Origin: Mesorhizobium sp.
GTDB lineage: Bacteria; Pseudomonadota; Alphaproteobacteria; Rhizobiales; Rhizobiaceae
DNA: 64,000 nt
Direction: 5' to 3'
Assembly (NCBI RefSeq): GCF_023954305.1
Contig: NZ_JAMLIG010000001.1
Span: forward strand, 2,232,001 to 2,296,000
In this document: piece by piece, positions 17,193-27,716 of the stretch
Layout of the letters: each line of letters begins with the position of its first letter
Numbering within the stretch: the stretch's first letter is position 1
Translations under genes and position numbers: made by a program
Notes under the pieces: generated by a model
Seen by the model: the letters and a program-made list of their open reading frames with translations, nothing else
Databases searched by the model: none
Told to the model about the DNA's origin: nothing

Positions 17193-17753
17193 GTGGCAAA
17201 GTCTGGTTCGACCATCTCCGGCGTTGCGGAAAGATATGCGGGCTCGCTGTTCGAGCTCGCGGCCGAAGCGAAGGCCGTTCCGGCGGTCGAGAAGGATCTT
17301 GACGGCTTCGAGCGGATGCTTTCGGAGAGCGCCGACCTGAAGCGGCTGGTCGAGAGCCCGGTCTTCTCCTCCGACGAGCAGTTCAATGCCATTTCCGCGA
17401 TCGTGAAAAAGGCCGGCGTCTCGGCGCTGACCGGAAATTTCCTCAAAGTGGTCGCCCAGAACCGTCGCCTCTTCGCCGTGCCGGCGATGATCCGCGCCTT
17501 CCGCGAGATCGCCGCGGAGCAGCGTGGCGAGGTCGCGGCCGAGGTGACTTCGGCGCATGCGCTCACGGCCGCCCAGCAGGCGGAACTCAAGACGGCGCTC
17601 AAGGGCGTCGCCGGAAAGGACGTCGCGATCTCCGTGACGGTCGATCCCTCGCTTCTCGGCGGCATGGTGGTCAAGATCGGCTCGCGCCAGATCGACACCT
17701 CGCTGCGCACCAAACTCAATTCGCTCAAGCTCGCACTTAAAGAGGTCGGCTGA
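17193..17753 (+). CDS. atpH: ATP synthase F1 subunit delta
   Basis: This 186-residue protein is the peripheral stalk subunit joining F1 to the b subunits. The family pattern runs from VAERYAGSLFELAAEAKAV at the N-terminus to the C-terminal VDPSLLGGMVVKIGSRQIDTS. The start is GTG at 17193-17195. Its stop overlaps the atpA ATG by one base. It opens the F1 operon; genes for the F0 part are elsewhere, as usual in alphaproteobacteria. Confidence 0.96.
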   Translation: MAKSGSTISGVAERYAGSLFELAAEAKAVPAVEKDLDGFERMLSESADLKRLVESPVFSSDEQFNAISAIVKKAGVSALTGNFLKVVAQNRRLFAVPAMIRAFREIAAEQRGEVAAEVTSAHALTAAQQAELKTALKGVAGKDVAISVTVDPSLLGGMVVKIGSRQIDTSLRTKLNSLKLALKEVG

Positions 17754-19282
17754 TGGACATCCGCGCCGCGGAAATCTCCGCAATTCTCAAGGACCAGATC
17801 AAGAATTTCGGCAAGGAAGCCGAAGTCTCCGAAGTCGGTCAGGTTCTGTCGGTCGGTGACGGCATTGCCCGCGTCTACGGTCTGGACAATGTTCAGGCCG
17901 GCGAGATGGTCGAGTTTCCCGGCGGCATCCGCGGCATGGCGCTCAACCTCGAGACCGACAATGTCGGCGTCGTCATTTTCGGCAATGACCGCGACATCAA
18001 GGAAGGCGACACCGTCAAGCGCACCGGCGCCATCGTCGACGTGCCGGTCGGCCCCGGCCTGCTCGGCCGCGTCGTCGACGCCCTCGGCAACCCGATCGAC
18101 GGCAAGGGTCCGATCGAGGCGGTCGAACGCCGCCGCGTCGACGTCAAGGCGCCCGGCATCATTCCGCGCAAATCGGTCCACGAGCCGATGTCGACCGGCC
18201 TCAAGGCGATCGACGCCCTGATACCGATCGGCCGCGGCCAGCGCGAACTGGTCATCGGCGACCGCCAGACCGGCAAGACCGCGATCATCCTCGACACCTT
18301 CCTCAACCAGAAGCCGCTCAACGCCGGCACGGACGAGAAGGCCAAGCTCTACTGCGTCTACGTCGCGGTGGGCCAGAAGCGCTCGACCGTCGCGCAGTTC
18401 GTGAAGGTGCTGGAAGAGCGCGGCGCGCTCGAATATTCCGTCGTCATCGCGGCGACAGCGTCCGATCCGGCGCCGATGCAGTTCATCGCGCCGTTTGCGG
18501 GCTGCGCCATCGGCGAATATTTCCGCGACAACGGCAAGCACGCCGTGATCGCCTATGACGACCTCAGCAAGCAGGCCGTCGCCTATCGTCAGATGTCGCT
18601 GCTGCTGCGCCGCCCGCCCGGCCGCGAAGCCTATCCCGGCGACGTGTTCTTCCTGCATTCGCGCCTGCTCGAGCGCGCCGCCAAGATGAACGACGACAAC
18701 GGCGCCGGTTCGCTGACCGCCCTGCCCGTCATCGAGACGCAGGCCAACGACGTGTCGGCCTACATCCCGACCAACGTGATCTCGATCACCGACGGACAGA
18801 TCTTCCTCGAGACCAACCTCTTCTTCCAGGGTATCCGCCCGGCGGTGAACGTCGGCCTCTCGGTGTCGCGCGTCGGCTCGGCCGCGCAGGTCAAGGCGAT
18901 GAAGCAGGTCGCAGGCTCGATCAAGGGCGAGCTCGCCCAGTACCGCGAAATGGCCGCCTTCGCCCAGTTCGGCTCCGACCTCGACGCTGCCACGCAGCGC
19001 CTGCTCAACCGCGGCGCGCGCCTGACGGAACTGCTCAAGCAGCCGCAGTTCTCGCCGCTGAAGACGGAAGAGCAGGTCGTCGTGATCTTCGCTGGCGTCA
19101 ACGGCTATCTCGACAAGCTGGCGCTGAACCAGGTCGGCAAGTTCGAGCAGGGTCTGCTCGGCTACATGCGGTCGGAGGGCAAGGAGGTGCTCGACACGAT
19201 CCGCACCGAGAAGCAGATCTCCGACGGAACCCGCGAGAAGCTCAAGGCGGCCATCGACGCGTTCGCCAAGACCTTCGCCTGA
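17753..19282 (+). CDS. atpA: ATP synthase F1 subunit alpha
   Basis: This 509-residue regulatory nucleotide-binding subunit forms the alternating hexamer with beta. The P-loop GDRQTGKTA lies near residue 169, and the signature PAVNVGLSVSRVGSAAQ near 363. Length and sequence are typical. It starts inside the atpH stop codon and is followed 21 bp later by atpG. Confidence 0.98.
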   Translation: MDIRAAEISAILKDQIKNFGKEAEVSEVGQVLSVGDGIARVYGLDNVQAGEMVEFPGGIRGMALNLETDNVGVVIFGNDRDIKEGDTVKRTGAIVDVPVGPGLLGRVVDALGNPIDGKGPIEAVERRRVDVKAPGIIPRKSVHEPMSTGLKAIDALIPIGRGQRELVIGDRQTGKTAIILDTFLNQKPLNAGTDEKAKLYCVYVAVGQKRSTVAQFVKVLEERGALEYSVVIAATASDPAPMQFIAPFAGCAIGEYFRDNGKHAVIAYDDLSKQAVAYRQMSLLLRRPPGREAYPGDVFFLHSRLLERAAKMNDDNGAGSLTALPVIETQANDVSAYIPTNVISITDGQIFLETNLFFQGIRPAVNVGLSVSRVGSAAQVKAMKQVAGSIKGELAQYREMAAFAQFGSDLDAATQRLLNRGARLTELLKQPQFSPLKTEEQVVVIFAGVNGYLDKLALNQVGKFEQGLLGYMRSEGKEVLDTIRTEKQISDGTREKLKAAIDAFAKTFA

Positions 19283-19303
19283 ACCGCTAGTGGATAGGCC
19301 CGC

Positions 19304-20182
19304 ATGGCTTCCCTGAAAGATCTCCGGAACCGGATCGCCTCGGTCAAGGCGACGCAGAAGATCACCAAGGCGATGCAGATGGTCGCCGCGGCGAAGCTGC
19401 GCCGCGCGCAGGAGGCGGCCGAGGCCGCGCGTCCCTATTCGCAGCGCATGGGCGCGGTTCTGGCCAACATCGCCGGCGCGGTGTCGGGCGGCGACGCGCC
19501 GGCGCTGATGACGGGAACGGGCAAGGACGATACGCACCTTCTGGTCGTCGCCACGGCCGAGCGCGGCCTGTGCGGCGGCTTCAACTCTCAGATCGCCCGC
19601 CTGGCGCGCGAGCATATCCGTCGGCTTCAGGCCGCCGGCAAGACGGTGAAGATCATCACCGTCGGCAAGAAGGGCAACGACATCCTGCGCCGCGACTTCG
19701 CCGCGCTGATCATCGACAGGATCGAGCTGCGCGACGCCAAGCAGGTCGGCTTCGTCCATGCCGACATGGTCGCCCGCAAGGTGATCGCCCTGTTCAACCA
19801 GGGCGCTTTCGACGTCTGCACGCTGTTCTACTCCGAGTTCAAGTCGGTGATCAGCCAGATCCCGACGGCACTGCAGATCATCCCGGCCGCGGCGCCGGCG
19901 TCGGACGCCAAGGCCGAGGCCAATTCGGCGGTCTACGAATACGAGCCGGAACCGGGCGAGATCCTCGCGGACCTCATCCCGCGCAACATCAAGGTGCAGA
20001 TCTTCCGCGCGCTGCTCGAAAACGCAGCCGGCGAGATGGGCGCCAAGATGAGCGCCATGGACAATGCGACCCGCAATGCGGGCGACATGATCAACCGCCT
20101 GACGATCACCTACAACCGCCAGCGTCAGGCGCAGATCACCAAAGAACTCATCGAAATCATTTCGGGCGCCGAGGCGCTTTAG
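19304..20182 (+). CDS. atpG: ATP synthase F1 subunit gamma
   Basis: This 292-residue protein is the central rotor shaft. The N-terminal coiled-coil half, MASLKDLRNRIASVKATQKI, and the C-terminal half, MGAKMSAMDNATRNAGDMI, form the antiparallel shaft, with a Rossmann-like middle containing ERGLCGGFNSQIAR. The length is ordinary. It is followed by atpD after 52 bp. Confidence 0.98.
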   Translation: MASLKDLRNRIASVKATQKITKAMQMVAAAKLRRAQEAAEAARPYSQRMGAVLANIAGAVSGGDAPALMTGTGKDDTHLLVVATAERGLCGGFNSQIARLAREHIRRLQAAGKTVKIITVGKKGNDILRRDFAALIIDRIELRDAKQVGFVHADMVARKVIALFNQGAFDVCTLFYSEFKSVISQIPTALQIIPAAAPASDAKAEANSAVYEYEPEPGEILADLIPRNIKVQIFRALLENAAGEMGAKMSAMDNATRNAGDMINRLTITYNRQRQAQITKELIEIISGAEAL

Positions 20183-20234
20183 GAGCGGACCTCACGGGTC
20201 GCTCGCAAAGGAAACAGGAAAGAGGGTCGTCACG

Positions 20235-21830
<1,596 letters not shown>

Positions 21831-21839
21831 GGGGCACGC

Positions 21840-22193
21840 ATGAAGCCCGGCCTGCTCATGGGATGGGCGCCGCACATGGCAGCGCTCATCCTCGCGCTCG
21901 GTGTCCCCGCCCCGGCATGGGCGAGCATGGACACCGATGTCGTCTCGGGCAGGATCAGCGTCTATGAGTGCGGCGACAACTGCTACCTGACGATCCGGAC
22001 CGAGGATGGCGAGGATCTGACCGGTCTCTGCGCTGCGCCCGAGTGCGAAGCGTGGAACGAAAATGCCGAGATGCCGGCCGATTTCGTCGGACGGGGCGTC
22101 ACGGTGATGATCGAGATGGGCGAGCAGACCGACGCGGAAGGCAACGTGATGGGCGAATTCCCGGCCTTCACCGCAATCACGTTCGACGATTGA
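21840..22193 (+). CDS. Hypothetical secreted protein inserted between atpD and atpC
   Basis: This 117-residue protein has a signal peptide (hydrophobic core ALILALGVPAPAW, cleavage near AWAS). The mature part has four cysteines, in YECGDNCYLTI and GLCAAPECEAW, and a C-terminal GRGVTVMIEMGEQTD. I recognise no family. It begins nine bases after the atpD stop and lies in the F1 operon, so it should be co-transcribed with the ATP synthase. Its product is predicted to be periplasmic, on the other side of the membrane from F1. Confidence 0.75.
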   Translation: MKPGLLMGWAPHMAALILALGVPAPAWASMDTDVVSGRISVYECGDNCYLTIRTEDGEDLTGLCAAPECEAWNENAEMPADFVGRGVTVMIEMGEQTDAEGNVMGEFPAFTAITFDD

Positions 22194-22220
22194 GTATCTG
22201 GACCGGATAGGCTGACCAAT

Positions 22221-22619
22221 ATGGCTGAAGCGTTCAAGTTCGACCTCGTTTCTCCGGAGCGGCTGCTGGTCTCCGAGCTGGTGGAATCGGTGATCATCCC
22301 CGGCACCGAGGGCGAGATGACCGTGATGGCCAACCACGCGCCGGTGATGGCCACCATCAAGCCGGGCGTCGTGACGGTGAAGCCCGCCTCCGGCGCCGAG
22401 CAGCGCTATGTGGTGTTCGGCGGCTTCGCCGACATCCTGCCGGGAGGCTGCACGCTGCTGGCCGAATCGGCCGTGCCCGTCGCCGACATCAACAAGGCCG
22501 ACCTCGCGAGCCGCATTCAGGACGCCAAGGACGACCTCGCCGACGCCAAGACGGACGAGGAGCGCACCAAGGCCGAGGAGTTCCTGAACCATCTCGCGAC
22601 GCTGCACGACGCGGTGTAA
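22221..22619 (+). CDS. atpC: ATP synthase F1 subunit epsilon
   Basis: This 132-residue protein is the rotor-foot subunit that also inhibits ATPase activity. The beta-sandwich domain has FDLVSPERLLVSELVESVIIPGTEGEMTV and a later PGVVTVKPASGAEQRYVVFGG spread over residues 4-72; the C-terminal helices follow. It ends the operon and is followed by a strong terminator. Confidence 0.96.
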   Translation: MAEAFKFDLVSPERLLVSELVESVIIPGTEGEMTVMANHAPVMATIKPGVVTVKPASGAEQRYVVFGGFADILPGGCTLLAESAVPVADINKADLASRIQDAKDDLADAKTDEERTKAEEFLNHLATLHDAV

Positions 22620-22644
22620 CTGCTTGCGGCATGAGTTTCGAAGG

Positions 22645-22669
22645 GCCGGGCCGTGCGCCCGGCTTTTTT
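22645..22669 (+). terminator. Rho-independent terminator of the atp operon
   Basis: A perfect 7-bp GC stem (GCCGGGC at 22645-22651, GCCCGGC at 22657-22663) with a five-base loop is followed directly by six T. It begins 25 bases after the atpC stop. Confidence 0.92.
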
Positions 22670-22689
22670 GTTTGAGGAGCGCTCCTCAT

Positions 22690-22799
22690 TGCCGTCATCC
22701 TCGGGCTTGAACCGAGGATCTGCACACGTCTCGGTCCAGAAGCCTTCGCGGTTGGTCACCAACGCCGGCAGATCCTCGGGTCAAGCCCGAGGATGACGA
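22690..22799. repeat. Dispersed palindromic repeat, family A, copy 2
   Basis: The arms at 22693-22723 and 22768-22798 are reverse complements with one mismatch and match the arms of the copy at 5909-6037 almost base for base. The 44-base spacer is unrelated to that of copy 1. It lies between the atp terminator and sodC. Confidence 0.85.
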
Positions 22800-22917
22800 C
22801 CGTGATGGGCCTATGGGGGATCATTCCGCAACGGGCTGAAAGGCGCTTTCCTCCCCGCTCTTCGAACCATCCGTCCCGCCAATCGTTGCCCCCGATACAT
22901 TCGGGAAGGAGCAAGCG

Positions 22918-23442
22918 ATGAGACGGACCATACTCGCAGCGGTGGCCGCAACACTGATGGCGTCGCAGGTTTACGCCCAACAGACCTCCGCCACGGCCAG
23001 GATGGCCGGTGCCGACGGCGCGGACAACGGCACCGTCACCTTCAACCAGACCAAATCCGGGATGCTGCACATCATCGTCGAGATGACCAATCTCGCGCCC
23101 GGTTCGCACGGGCTGCACATTCACGAGAAGGGCGCGTGCGATGCGGCTGGCGGGTTCGAGAGCGCTGGCGGGCACTATGCCGGCGGGAAGGAGCATGGGG
23201 TTAACAGCGAGGACGGTCCGCATGCCGGCGACCTGCCCAATGTGCATGTCGGCGGCAATGGAGTGCTGAAGGCCGAGTTCTTCACGGATCGGCTGTCGCT
23301 GGGCGAGGGTGGCGCCAATCCGCTGATGGACCCGGACGGGTCCTCAGTCGTGCTGCATGCCGAGCCGGACGACTATGCCTCGGCGCCAGCGGGTCACGCC
23401 GGCGACCGCGTCGCCTGCGGGGTGATCGAACAGCCGTCCTGA
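22918..23442 (+). CDS. sodC: Superoxide dismutase [Cu-Zn], periplasmic
   Basis: This 174-residue enzyme dismutates superoxide outside the cytoplasm. A signal peptide (MRRTILAAVAATLMASQVYAQ) precedes the mature domain. Copper and zinc histidines are in LHIHEKGACD, GGHYAGGKEHG and the later VVLHAEPDDY; disulfide cysteines are in GACD and VACGVIE. Length is usual. AAGGAG precedes the ATG, next to a small stem-loop (22891-22905). It converges with the DUF2125 gene, leaving three bases between the stops. Confidence 0.95.
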   Translation: MRRTILAAVAATLMASQVYAQQTSATARMAGADGADNGTVTFNQTKSGMLHIIVEMTNLAPGSHGLHIHEKGACDAAGGFESAGGHYAGGKEHGVNSEDGPHAGDLPNVHVGGNGVLKAEFFTDRLSLGEGGANPLMDPDGSSVVLHAEPDDYASAPAGHAGDRVACGVIEQPS

Positions 23443-23445
23443 GGC

Positions 23446-24444
23446 TCACTCCACAGGCGGGATCCGGCCCACCGAGAAGAAGCCCATCCGCACCTCGCCC
23501 TTCGAGATCGTAAGCGGCAATTGCGGAGTGTCGCCCAGCGCGCCCAGAACCGCCTCCGCCTGGCCGAGCTGGGGGCGCATGTCCGGAAATGCCCGCCTCA
23601 GGATGGAGATGAGCTCCGCCGGATCGGCGATGGCGATCGTCAGCGTCGCGTCGACGAGCCCCGCCTGGTCGACCGCGAACGGACCGGAAATGCCGATACT
23701 GGCCGTGCCCGATTTGACCGTCATGTTGCGGATCTCGCTCGACAGGCCGCGCAGGCTGCGAGGAGTGCTTCGCACGAGCGTGACGCCGTCCTTGAGCGTC
23801 ACGTCCCACTCGCCATCCAATGCCGGCAGATCGGGCGGGGCGCCGCTCGCCGCCTCCAGTCGGAGTTGCGAGACACTTCCCGCGAGGTCGAGATCCGGCC
23901 CGCGCGGCCGCATGTGCGCCTGGCCGGCGGCCGCGGCTGCGAGCCGGGCCCCCGACAGCTCGGCGGCGGACAGGCCGCTGCCCGACACGGAGACGAGATC
24001 AGGCAGCGGCTGCGCCAGCCTTGCGGAGTAGCGGATGTCGGACAGGTCCAACTCCAGCCCGGCCCGGGCGAGGTCGATGGAGAGCCGGTCGAGCTCGCCG
24101 ACGAGGCGGCTCGGCTGATAGACCTGCGCCGCGCTGCGCAGTCCGGTGCCTGAAAGCGAAACCCCGACCTCGCGGTCGGCATAGGCGACGCCGTCGCAGA
24201 ACAGGCCAATGCGGAAGGGATAGCCGCGCGCCTGCGCCTTGGTGCAATCGGCCTCCGCGCCGCGGTCGCGGGCCTTGCCCAGGGCAGCCGCGACCTTCGC
24301 CTCGAGCTGGCCTGCCAGATAGAACCAGCCGGCGGTGTAGAGGCCGATCGCCGCGACGATGGCAAAGGCGAGCCAGGCGAAGCGGCGGCTCATGCCGCGC
24401 CGGGGTGAGGGGGCTTTGCCGCCGTTCTGGTCGCTTGACGTCAT
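23446..24444 (-). CDS. DUF2125 domain protein
   Basis: This 332-residue protein has one N-terminal membrane helix (FAWLAFAIVAAIGLYTAGWFYLA, about residues 23-45), then a large soluble, probably periplasmic, domain. The block ADCTKAQARGYPFRIGLFCDGV with two cysteines is the hallmark of the alphaproteobacterial DUF2125 family. Function is unknown. It is divergent from the ChaC-like gene, as in related genomes. Confidence 0.85.
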   Translation of the reverse strand: MTSSDQNGGKAPSPRRGMSRRFAWLAFAIVAAIGLYTAGWFYLAGQLEAKVAAALGKARDRGAEADCTKAQARGYPFRIGLFCDGVAYADREVGVSLSGTGLRSAAQVYQPSRLVGELDRLSIDLARAGLELDLSDIRYSARLAQPLPDLVSVSGSGLSAAELSGARLAAAAAGQAHMRPRGPDLDLAGSVSQLRLEAASGAPPDLPALDGEWDVTLKDGVTLVRSTPRSLRGLSSEIRNMTVKSGTASIGISGPFAVDQAGLVDATLTIAIADPAELISILRRAFPDMRPQLGQAEAVLGALGDTPQLPLTISKGEVRMGFFSVGRIPPVE

Positions 24445-24510
24445 CGTGTCGGATTCCTAAGTCGGTCGCTCCAGGCGACACTGCGCGGCGAAACGATCCG
24501 GTCAGGCGAT

Positions 24511-25038
24511 ATGAGCGATTTTTGGGTGTTTGGCTACGGTTCGCTGATGTGGCGCCCGGGCTTCGCCCATGTCGAGACGCGGCGCGCCCGGCTGCATGGC
24601 TATCGCCGCGCGCTGTGCGTGACCTCGCACGTGCATCGCGGCACGCGCGAGCGGCCCGGACTGGTGCTCGGGCTCGATCGCGGCGGCTCGTGCCTCGGCC
24701 TTGCCTTTCGCGTGCCCGACGCGCTGCGTGACGAGGTCGTCGGATACCTGCGCGAACGCGAGCTGGTCACGCTCGTCTATCTCGAACGCCTTCTGCCGAT
24801 CAGGCTGGACGGCGGAGAAACCGTGTCGGCGCTCACTTATGTCGTCGACCGCAGGCACGATCAGTATGCCGGTGCTCTCGAGGTCGAGGAGGCCGCCCGG
24901 CGCGTCTCCGGGGCCGCCGGCGTGTCGGGCGCCAACGAGGACTACGTTTTCAACACCGTCGCCCATCTCAAGGCGCTGGGCATCCGGGACCACTGGCTGG
25001 ACGCGGTGGCAGAGCGGCTGGTGCCGCCTCAGTCCTGA
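24511..25038 (+). CDS. ChaC-like gamma-glutamylcyclotransferase
   Basis: This 175-residue protein starts with the family signature FGYGSLMWRPGF, the substrate-binding loop of gamma-glutamylcyclotransferases, and has the catalytic glutamate region YLRERELVTLVYLERLLP. ChaC-type enzymes cleave glutathione to 5-oxoproline and Cys-Gly. The end overlaps the convergent acyltransferase gene by ten bases. Confidence 0.9.
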   Translation: MSDFWVFGYGSLMWRPGFAHVETRRARLHGYRRALCVTSHVHRGTRERPGLVLGLDRGGSCLGLAFRVPDALRDEVVGYLRERELVTLVYLERLLPIRLDGGETVSALTYVVDRRHDQYAGALEVEEAARRVSGAAGVSGANEDYVFNTVAHLKALGIRDHWLDAVAERLVPPQS

Positions 25039-25829
25039 GCAGGCAAAGGGACGCCGAGTTCCTTCAGCCGGCGCTGGGCGGTCGGCGGCATCGGCGGCGG
25101 ATTCGGGCCGGTCGCGATCTCCACCAGGAAGGCATCGCAGGCGGCTTCGGTCTCGTGGATCAGGCGCTGGTGAAATTCTTCCTTGGGCAGGCCCGCCGGA
25201 ATGGCCGGCAGGAAGCGGGCCTTGATCGTGCCTGGAAAGCGCAGGAACTTGCGCCGCGGCCAATAGAGGCCTGCCATATGGGCGACCGGCACCACGGGCA
25301 CGTTGAGACCGGAATAGAGCTCGACGATGCCGTATTTGTAGTCCGGCACATCGCCCGGTGCGCGGCGCGTGCCTTCCGGATAGATGATCAACTGGCGCGG
25401 ATTGCGCCCCATCTCCTTGTTGGTGGCCGCGATCACCGCCTTCAGCGCGATCGACCGCTTGCCCCGGTCGACCGGAATCATGCGCATCTTGGCGATATAC
25501 CAGCCGAAGAACGGGATCCACATCAGCTCGCGCTTGAGGATGTAGAGCGGATCCTGAAGGTAGGGGAAGAAGGCGATGGCATCCCAGAAGGACTGGTGCT
25601 TCGGGGCCAGGATGAACGGCCCTTCGGGCAGGTTTTCCATGCCGGTGATCTCGGCGTCGGTGCCGGCGAGCCATTTCTGCAGCCACAGACTCGAGCGGGA
25701 CCAGAATTTCGGTACGAACCAGGCGAGGTGGCGCGGCGCCAGGAAGTAGAAAGGAGTCCAGACGATCATCTGAACGATCAGGTTCAGATAGAACGCGAGA
25801 TTGAACACTACGGAACGGATGACGGTCAT
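25029..25829 (-). CDS. plsC: 1-acyl-sn-glycerol-3-phosphate acyltransferase
   Basis: This 266-residue inner-membrane enzyme makes phosphatidic acid from lysophosphatidic acid. The HX4D motif is in APKHQSFWDAIAFF near residue 75, and the glycerol-phosphate-binding block is YPEGTRRAPG near residue 152. An N-terminal hydrophobic stretch (VFNLAFYLNLIVQMIVW) anchors it. It lies downstream of the YdcF-like gene on the same strand, separated by a long hairpin repeat. Confidence 0.92.
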   Translation of the reverse strand: MTVIRSVVFNLAFYLNLIVQMIVWTPFYFLAPRHLAWFVPKFWSRSSLWLQKWLAGTDAEITGMENLPEGPFILAPKHQSFWDAIAFFPYLQDPLYILKRELMWIPFFGWYIAKMRMIPVDRGKRSIALKAVIAATNKEMGRNPRQLIIYPEGTRRAPGDVPDYKYGIVELYSGLNVPVVPVAHMAGLYWPRRKFLRFPGTIKARFLPAIPAGLPKEEFHQRLIHETEAACDAFLVEIATGPNPPPMPPTAQRRLKELGVPLPAQD

Positions 25830-25896
25830 CTTGCTCCAGCCGGAAGAACCTCGCCGTGGTTACACCAGCCGGCGCAAAACGCAACGCCGCCGGGCT

Positions 25897-25949
25897 TAGA
25901 GCAATGTCCGATCAGGCAGAACGGTTCAACCTGATCGGACATTGCTCTA
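25897..25949. repeat. Dispersed hairpin repeat, family B, copy 1
   Basis: A perfect 20-bp inverted repeat (25897-25916 and 25930-25949) encloses a 13-base loop. The stop codon of the YdcF-like gene lies at the tip of the right arm (25947-25949). Read on the minus strand, the first 31 or so bases match, with one difference, the left end of the element at 61270-61416. Confidence 0.85.
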
Positions 25950-26642
25950 GTTCAGACTGCGGGCATTGACCAATTCGACGTCGCCCGGTGCGGCGGGATG
26001 GGAGAGCGGCACGCGGGCGAGCGCGGCGAGGAACTTGGTGTATTCGGTGAAGAGGACGCGGATCGCCTCGGGTTTGGTCAGCCAGCTGCCGCGGTCGAGG
26101 CGCGAGTTGACCACCGGATAGGGCTGAAGATCCTCCTGGTCGAGCAGCCGGCGCATCTCCAGCATCGTGCGCGGCATATGGTAGTTGTTGGTGACGAGGA
26201 TGACGCTGTCATAAGCGTGGCCGCGCACCCATTTGGCGCTCTCTTCGGCGTTGCCGATCGTATCGAGCGCGGCATGGTCGATGTCCACGCAGCAGGCGAA
26301 CAGGCCGCGGTCGCCGCCCGTCGCGGCGCGAAGATCCTCGCGTTTCGCCATCGGGTTGACGCCGCTGATCAGCAGCCGCTTGCCCTTGCCGGAGCGCAGC
26401 AGGTCGACGGCGACATCGATGCGCGACTGGCCGCCCGTCACGACGATGATGGCGTCGGCCTGGCGCACCTGCTGCGGCGCGGAAAGGCCGCCGATATGAC
26501 TGGCAAAGACGGCGAAACCGGCAAGGAACAGCAGACAGGCACCGAACGCGCCGGCGATCAGCCAGCGCGCTGTCTGCCATGGACCGCGCTCAACGAAGCC
26601 GGTCACCGCGCCGGGCGGCTCCTGATCGGAATACCCCGTCAT
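25947..26642 (-). CDS. YdcF/SanA-family membrane protein (DUF218)
   Basis: This 231-residue protein has one N-terminal membrane segment (LIAGAFGACLLFLAGFAVFAS) and a periplasmic DUF218 domain with ADAIIVVTGGQSRIDVAVDLL, LLISGVNP and VILVTNNYHMPRTMLEM. ElyC/SanA/YdcF proteins affect envelope integrity and peptidoglycan metabolism; the reaction is not established. It is downstream of ftsX in a conserved ftsE-ftsX-ydcF-plsC order. Confidence 0.88.
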   Translation of the reverse strand: MTGYSDQEPPGAVTGFVERGPWQTARWLIAGAFGACLLFLAGFAVFASHIGGLSAPQQVRQADAIIVVTGGQSRIDVAVDLLRSGKGKRLLISGVNPMAKREDLRAATGGDRGLFACCVDIDHAALDTIGNAEESAKWVRGHAYDSVILVTNNYHMPRTMLEMRRLLDQEDLQPYPVVNSRLDRGSWLTKPEAIRVLFTEYTKFLAALARVPLSHPAAPGDVELVNARSLN

Positions 26643-26744
26643 TGCACTCCCATGGTTAGTCCCGAATCAGCTCCTTGAACAGAGAGGAGCGGATATGACG
26701 CAGGGGAACGTCTTGCGTGGCAACCGGGTTCCCGGAGAAAGCCG

Positions 26745-27716
26745 TCACGCATCCCCGTGCCCGGGCATGTCGATGTCGTGGAGATAGGAAACGACGGTGA
26801 TGTGCGACGTGGCCGCGGTGAGGACGGCCACCAGGCCGACGATTACCGCCACACCGAGATAGCCGGCGGCGCCGATTGCGAAATTGCCGAAAAGCGCTGC
26901 CGCCTGGTCGGCTTCGGGTGTCGCCATGTTGCGCGACGACCACCAGCCGAAGACGATGAAGACCACCGTTGCCGCCAATCCGCCCGCGGCCGCCCCCTTG
27001 GCTCCCGTCAACAGGAAATGATGCCGGAATTCCGCCGCGATGAAACTCGATTCGGCGCCGACGAAATGCAGGACTTCGATGATCTGCCCGTTGCCGGCCA
27101 TGGCGCCGCGCGTGGCGAAGACGACGGTGAGCACGGTGGCGGCGAGGATCAGGCCGAGCGTGGCGATGCCGATGGCAACCGTGGTCCGCGCCATCGAGAC
27201 GAGCCGGTCGATCCAGGTACGATGATCGTCGAGCTTGGCGCCTGACACGTCCTTGGCAAGCGCCGCGCGGATCGCGGCGAAATCGGGGGGCGAGGTCTCG
27301 TCAATGGTGACGATGACCAATCGCGGCACCGGAAGTTCGTCGAGGTCTATTCCTTCGCCGAGCCAGGGCGAGAGCAGCCGGGCGGTGGCCTCGCGATCGA
27401 CGATGCGGGCTCCCTTTACCCCCGGGAAATCGATGACGATTTCCTGGACGGCGGCGAGCGCCGCCTCCATGTCGAGGCCATCGGCCGGTTTGATCTGGAT
27501 CGTCGCTTCGCGCGAGATCTGGCTCTGCCACATGCCGGCCGTGTCGCGGACCAGCGTGACCGCGCCGAGCGTCAGGCAGGAGAGGAAGGTCATGATCGCG
27601 ATGACGATTACCAGCGCGTTGCCCGACACGGTCCGGGCGGGAACGATCGGCTGCATTTTCCGAGGCGCGGCTTCGGTCCGGGTTCGGGCGGATTTCGCGG
27701 CGACGGGCTCAGTCAT
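26745..27716 (-). CDS. ftsX: Cell-division protein FtsX (ABC-type permease)
   Basis: This 323-residue membrane partner of FtsE transmits ATPase signals to periplasmic peptidoglycan hydrolases at the septum. It has an N-terminal helix (ALVIVIAIMTFLSCLTLGAV), a periplasmic loop, and three C-terminal helices including the FtsX core. The ATG at 27714-27716 overlaps the ftsE end by eight bases; a slightly longer frame with an upstream ATG is less likely because it would overlap more deeply. Confidence 0.93.
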   Translation of the reverse strand: MTEPVAAKSARTRTEAAPRKMQPIVPARTVSGNALVIVIAIMTFLSCLTLGAVTLVRDTAGMWQSQISREATIQIKPADGLDMEAALAAVQEIVIDFPGVKGARIVDREATARLLSPWLGEGIDLDELPVPRLVIVTIDETSPPDFAAIRAALAKDVSGAKLDDHRTWIDRLVSMARTTVAIGIATLGLILAATVLTVVFATRGAMAGNGQIIEVLHFVGAESSFIAAEFRHHFLLTGAKGAAAGGLAATVVFIVFGWWSSRNMATPEADQAAALFGNFAIGAAGYLGVAVIVGLVAVLTAATSHITVVSYLHDIDMPGHGDA

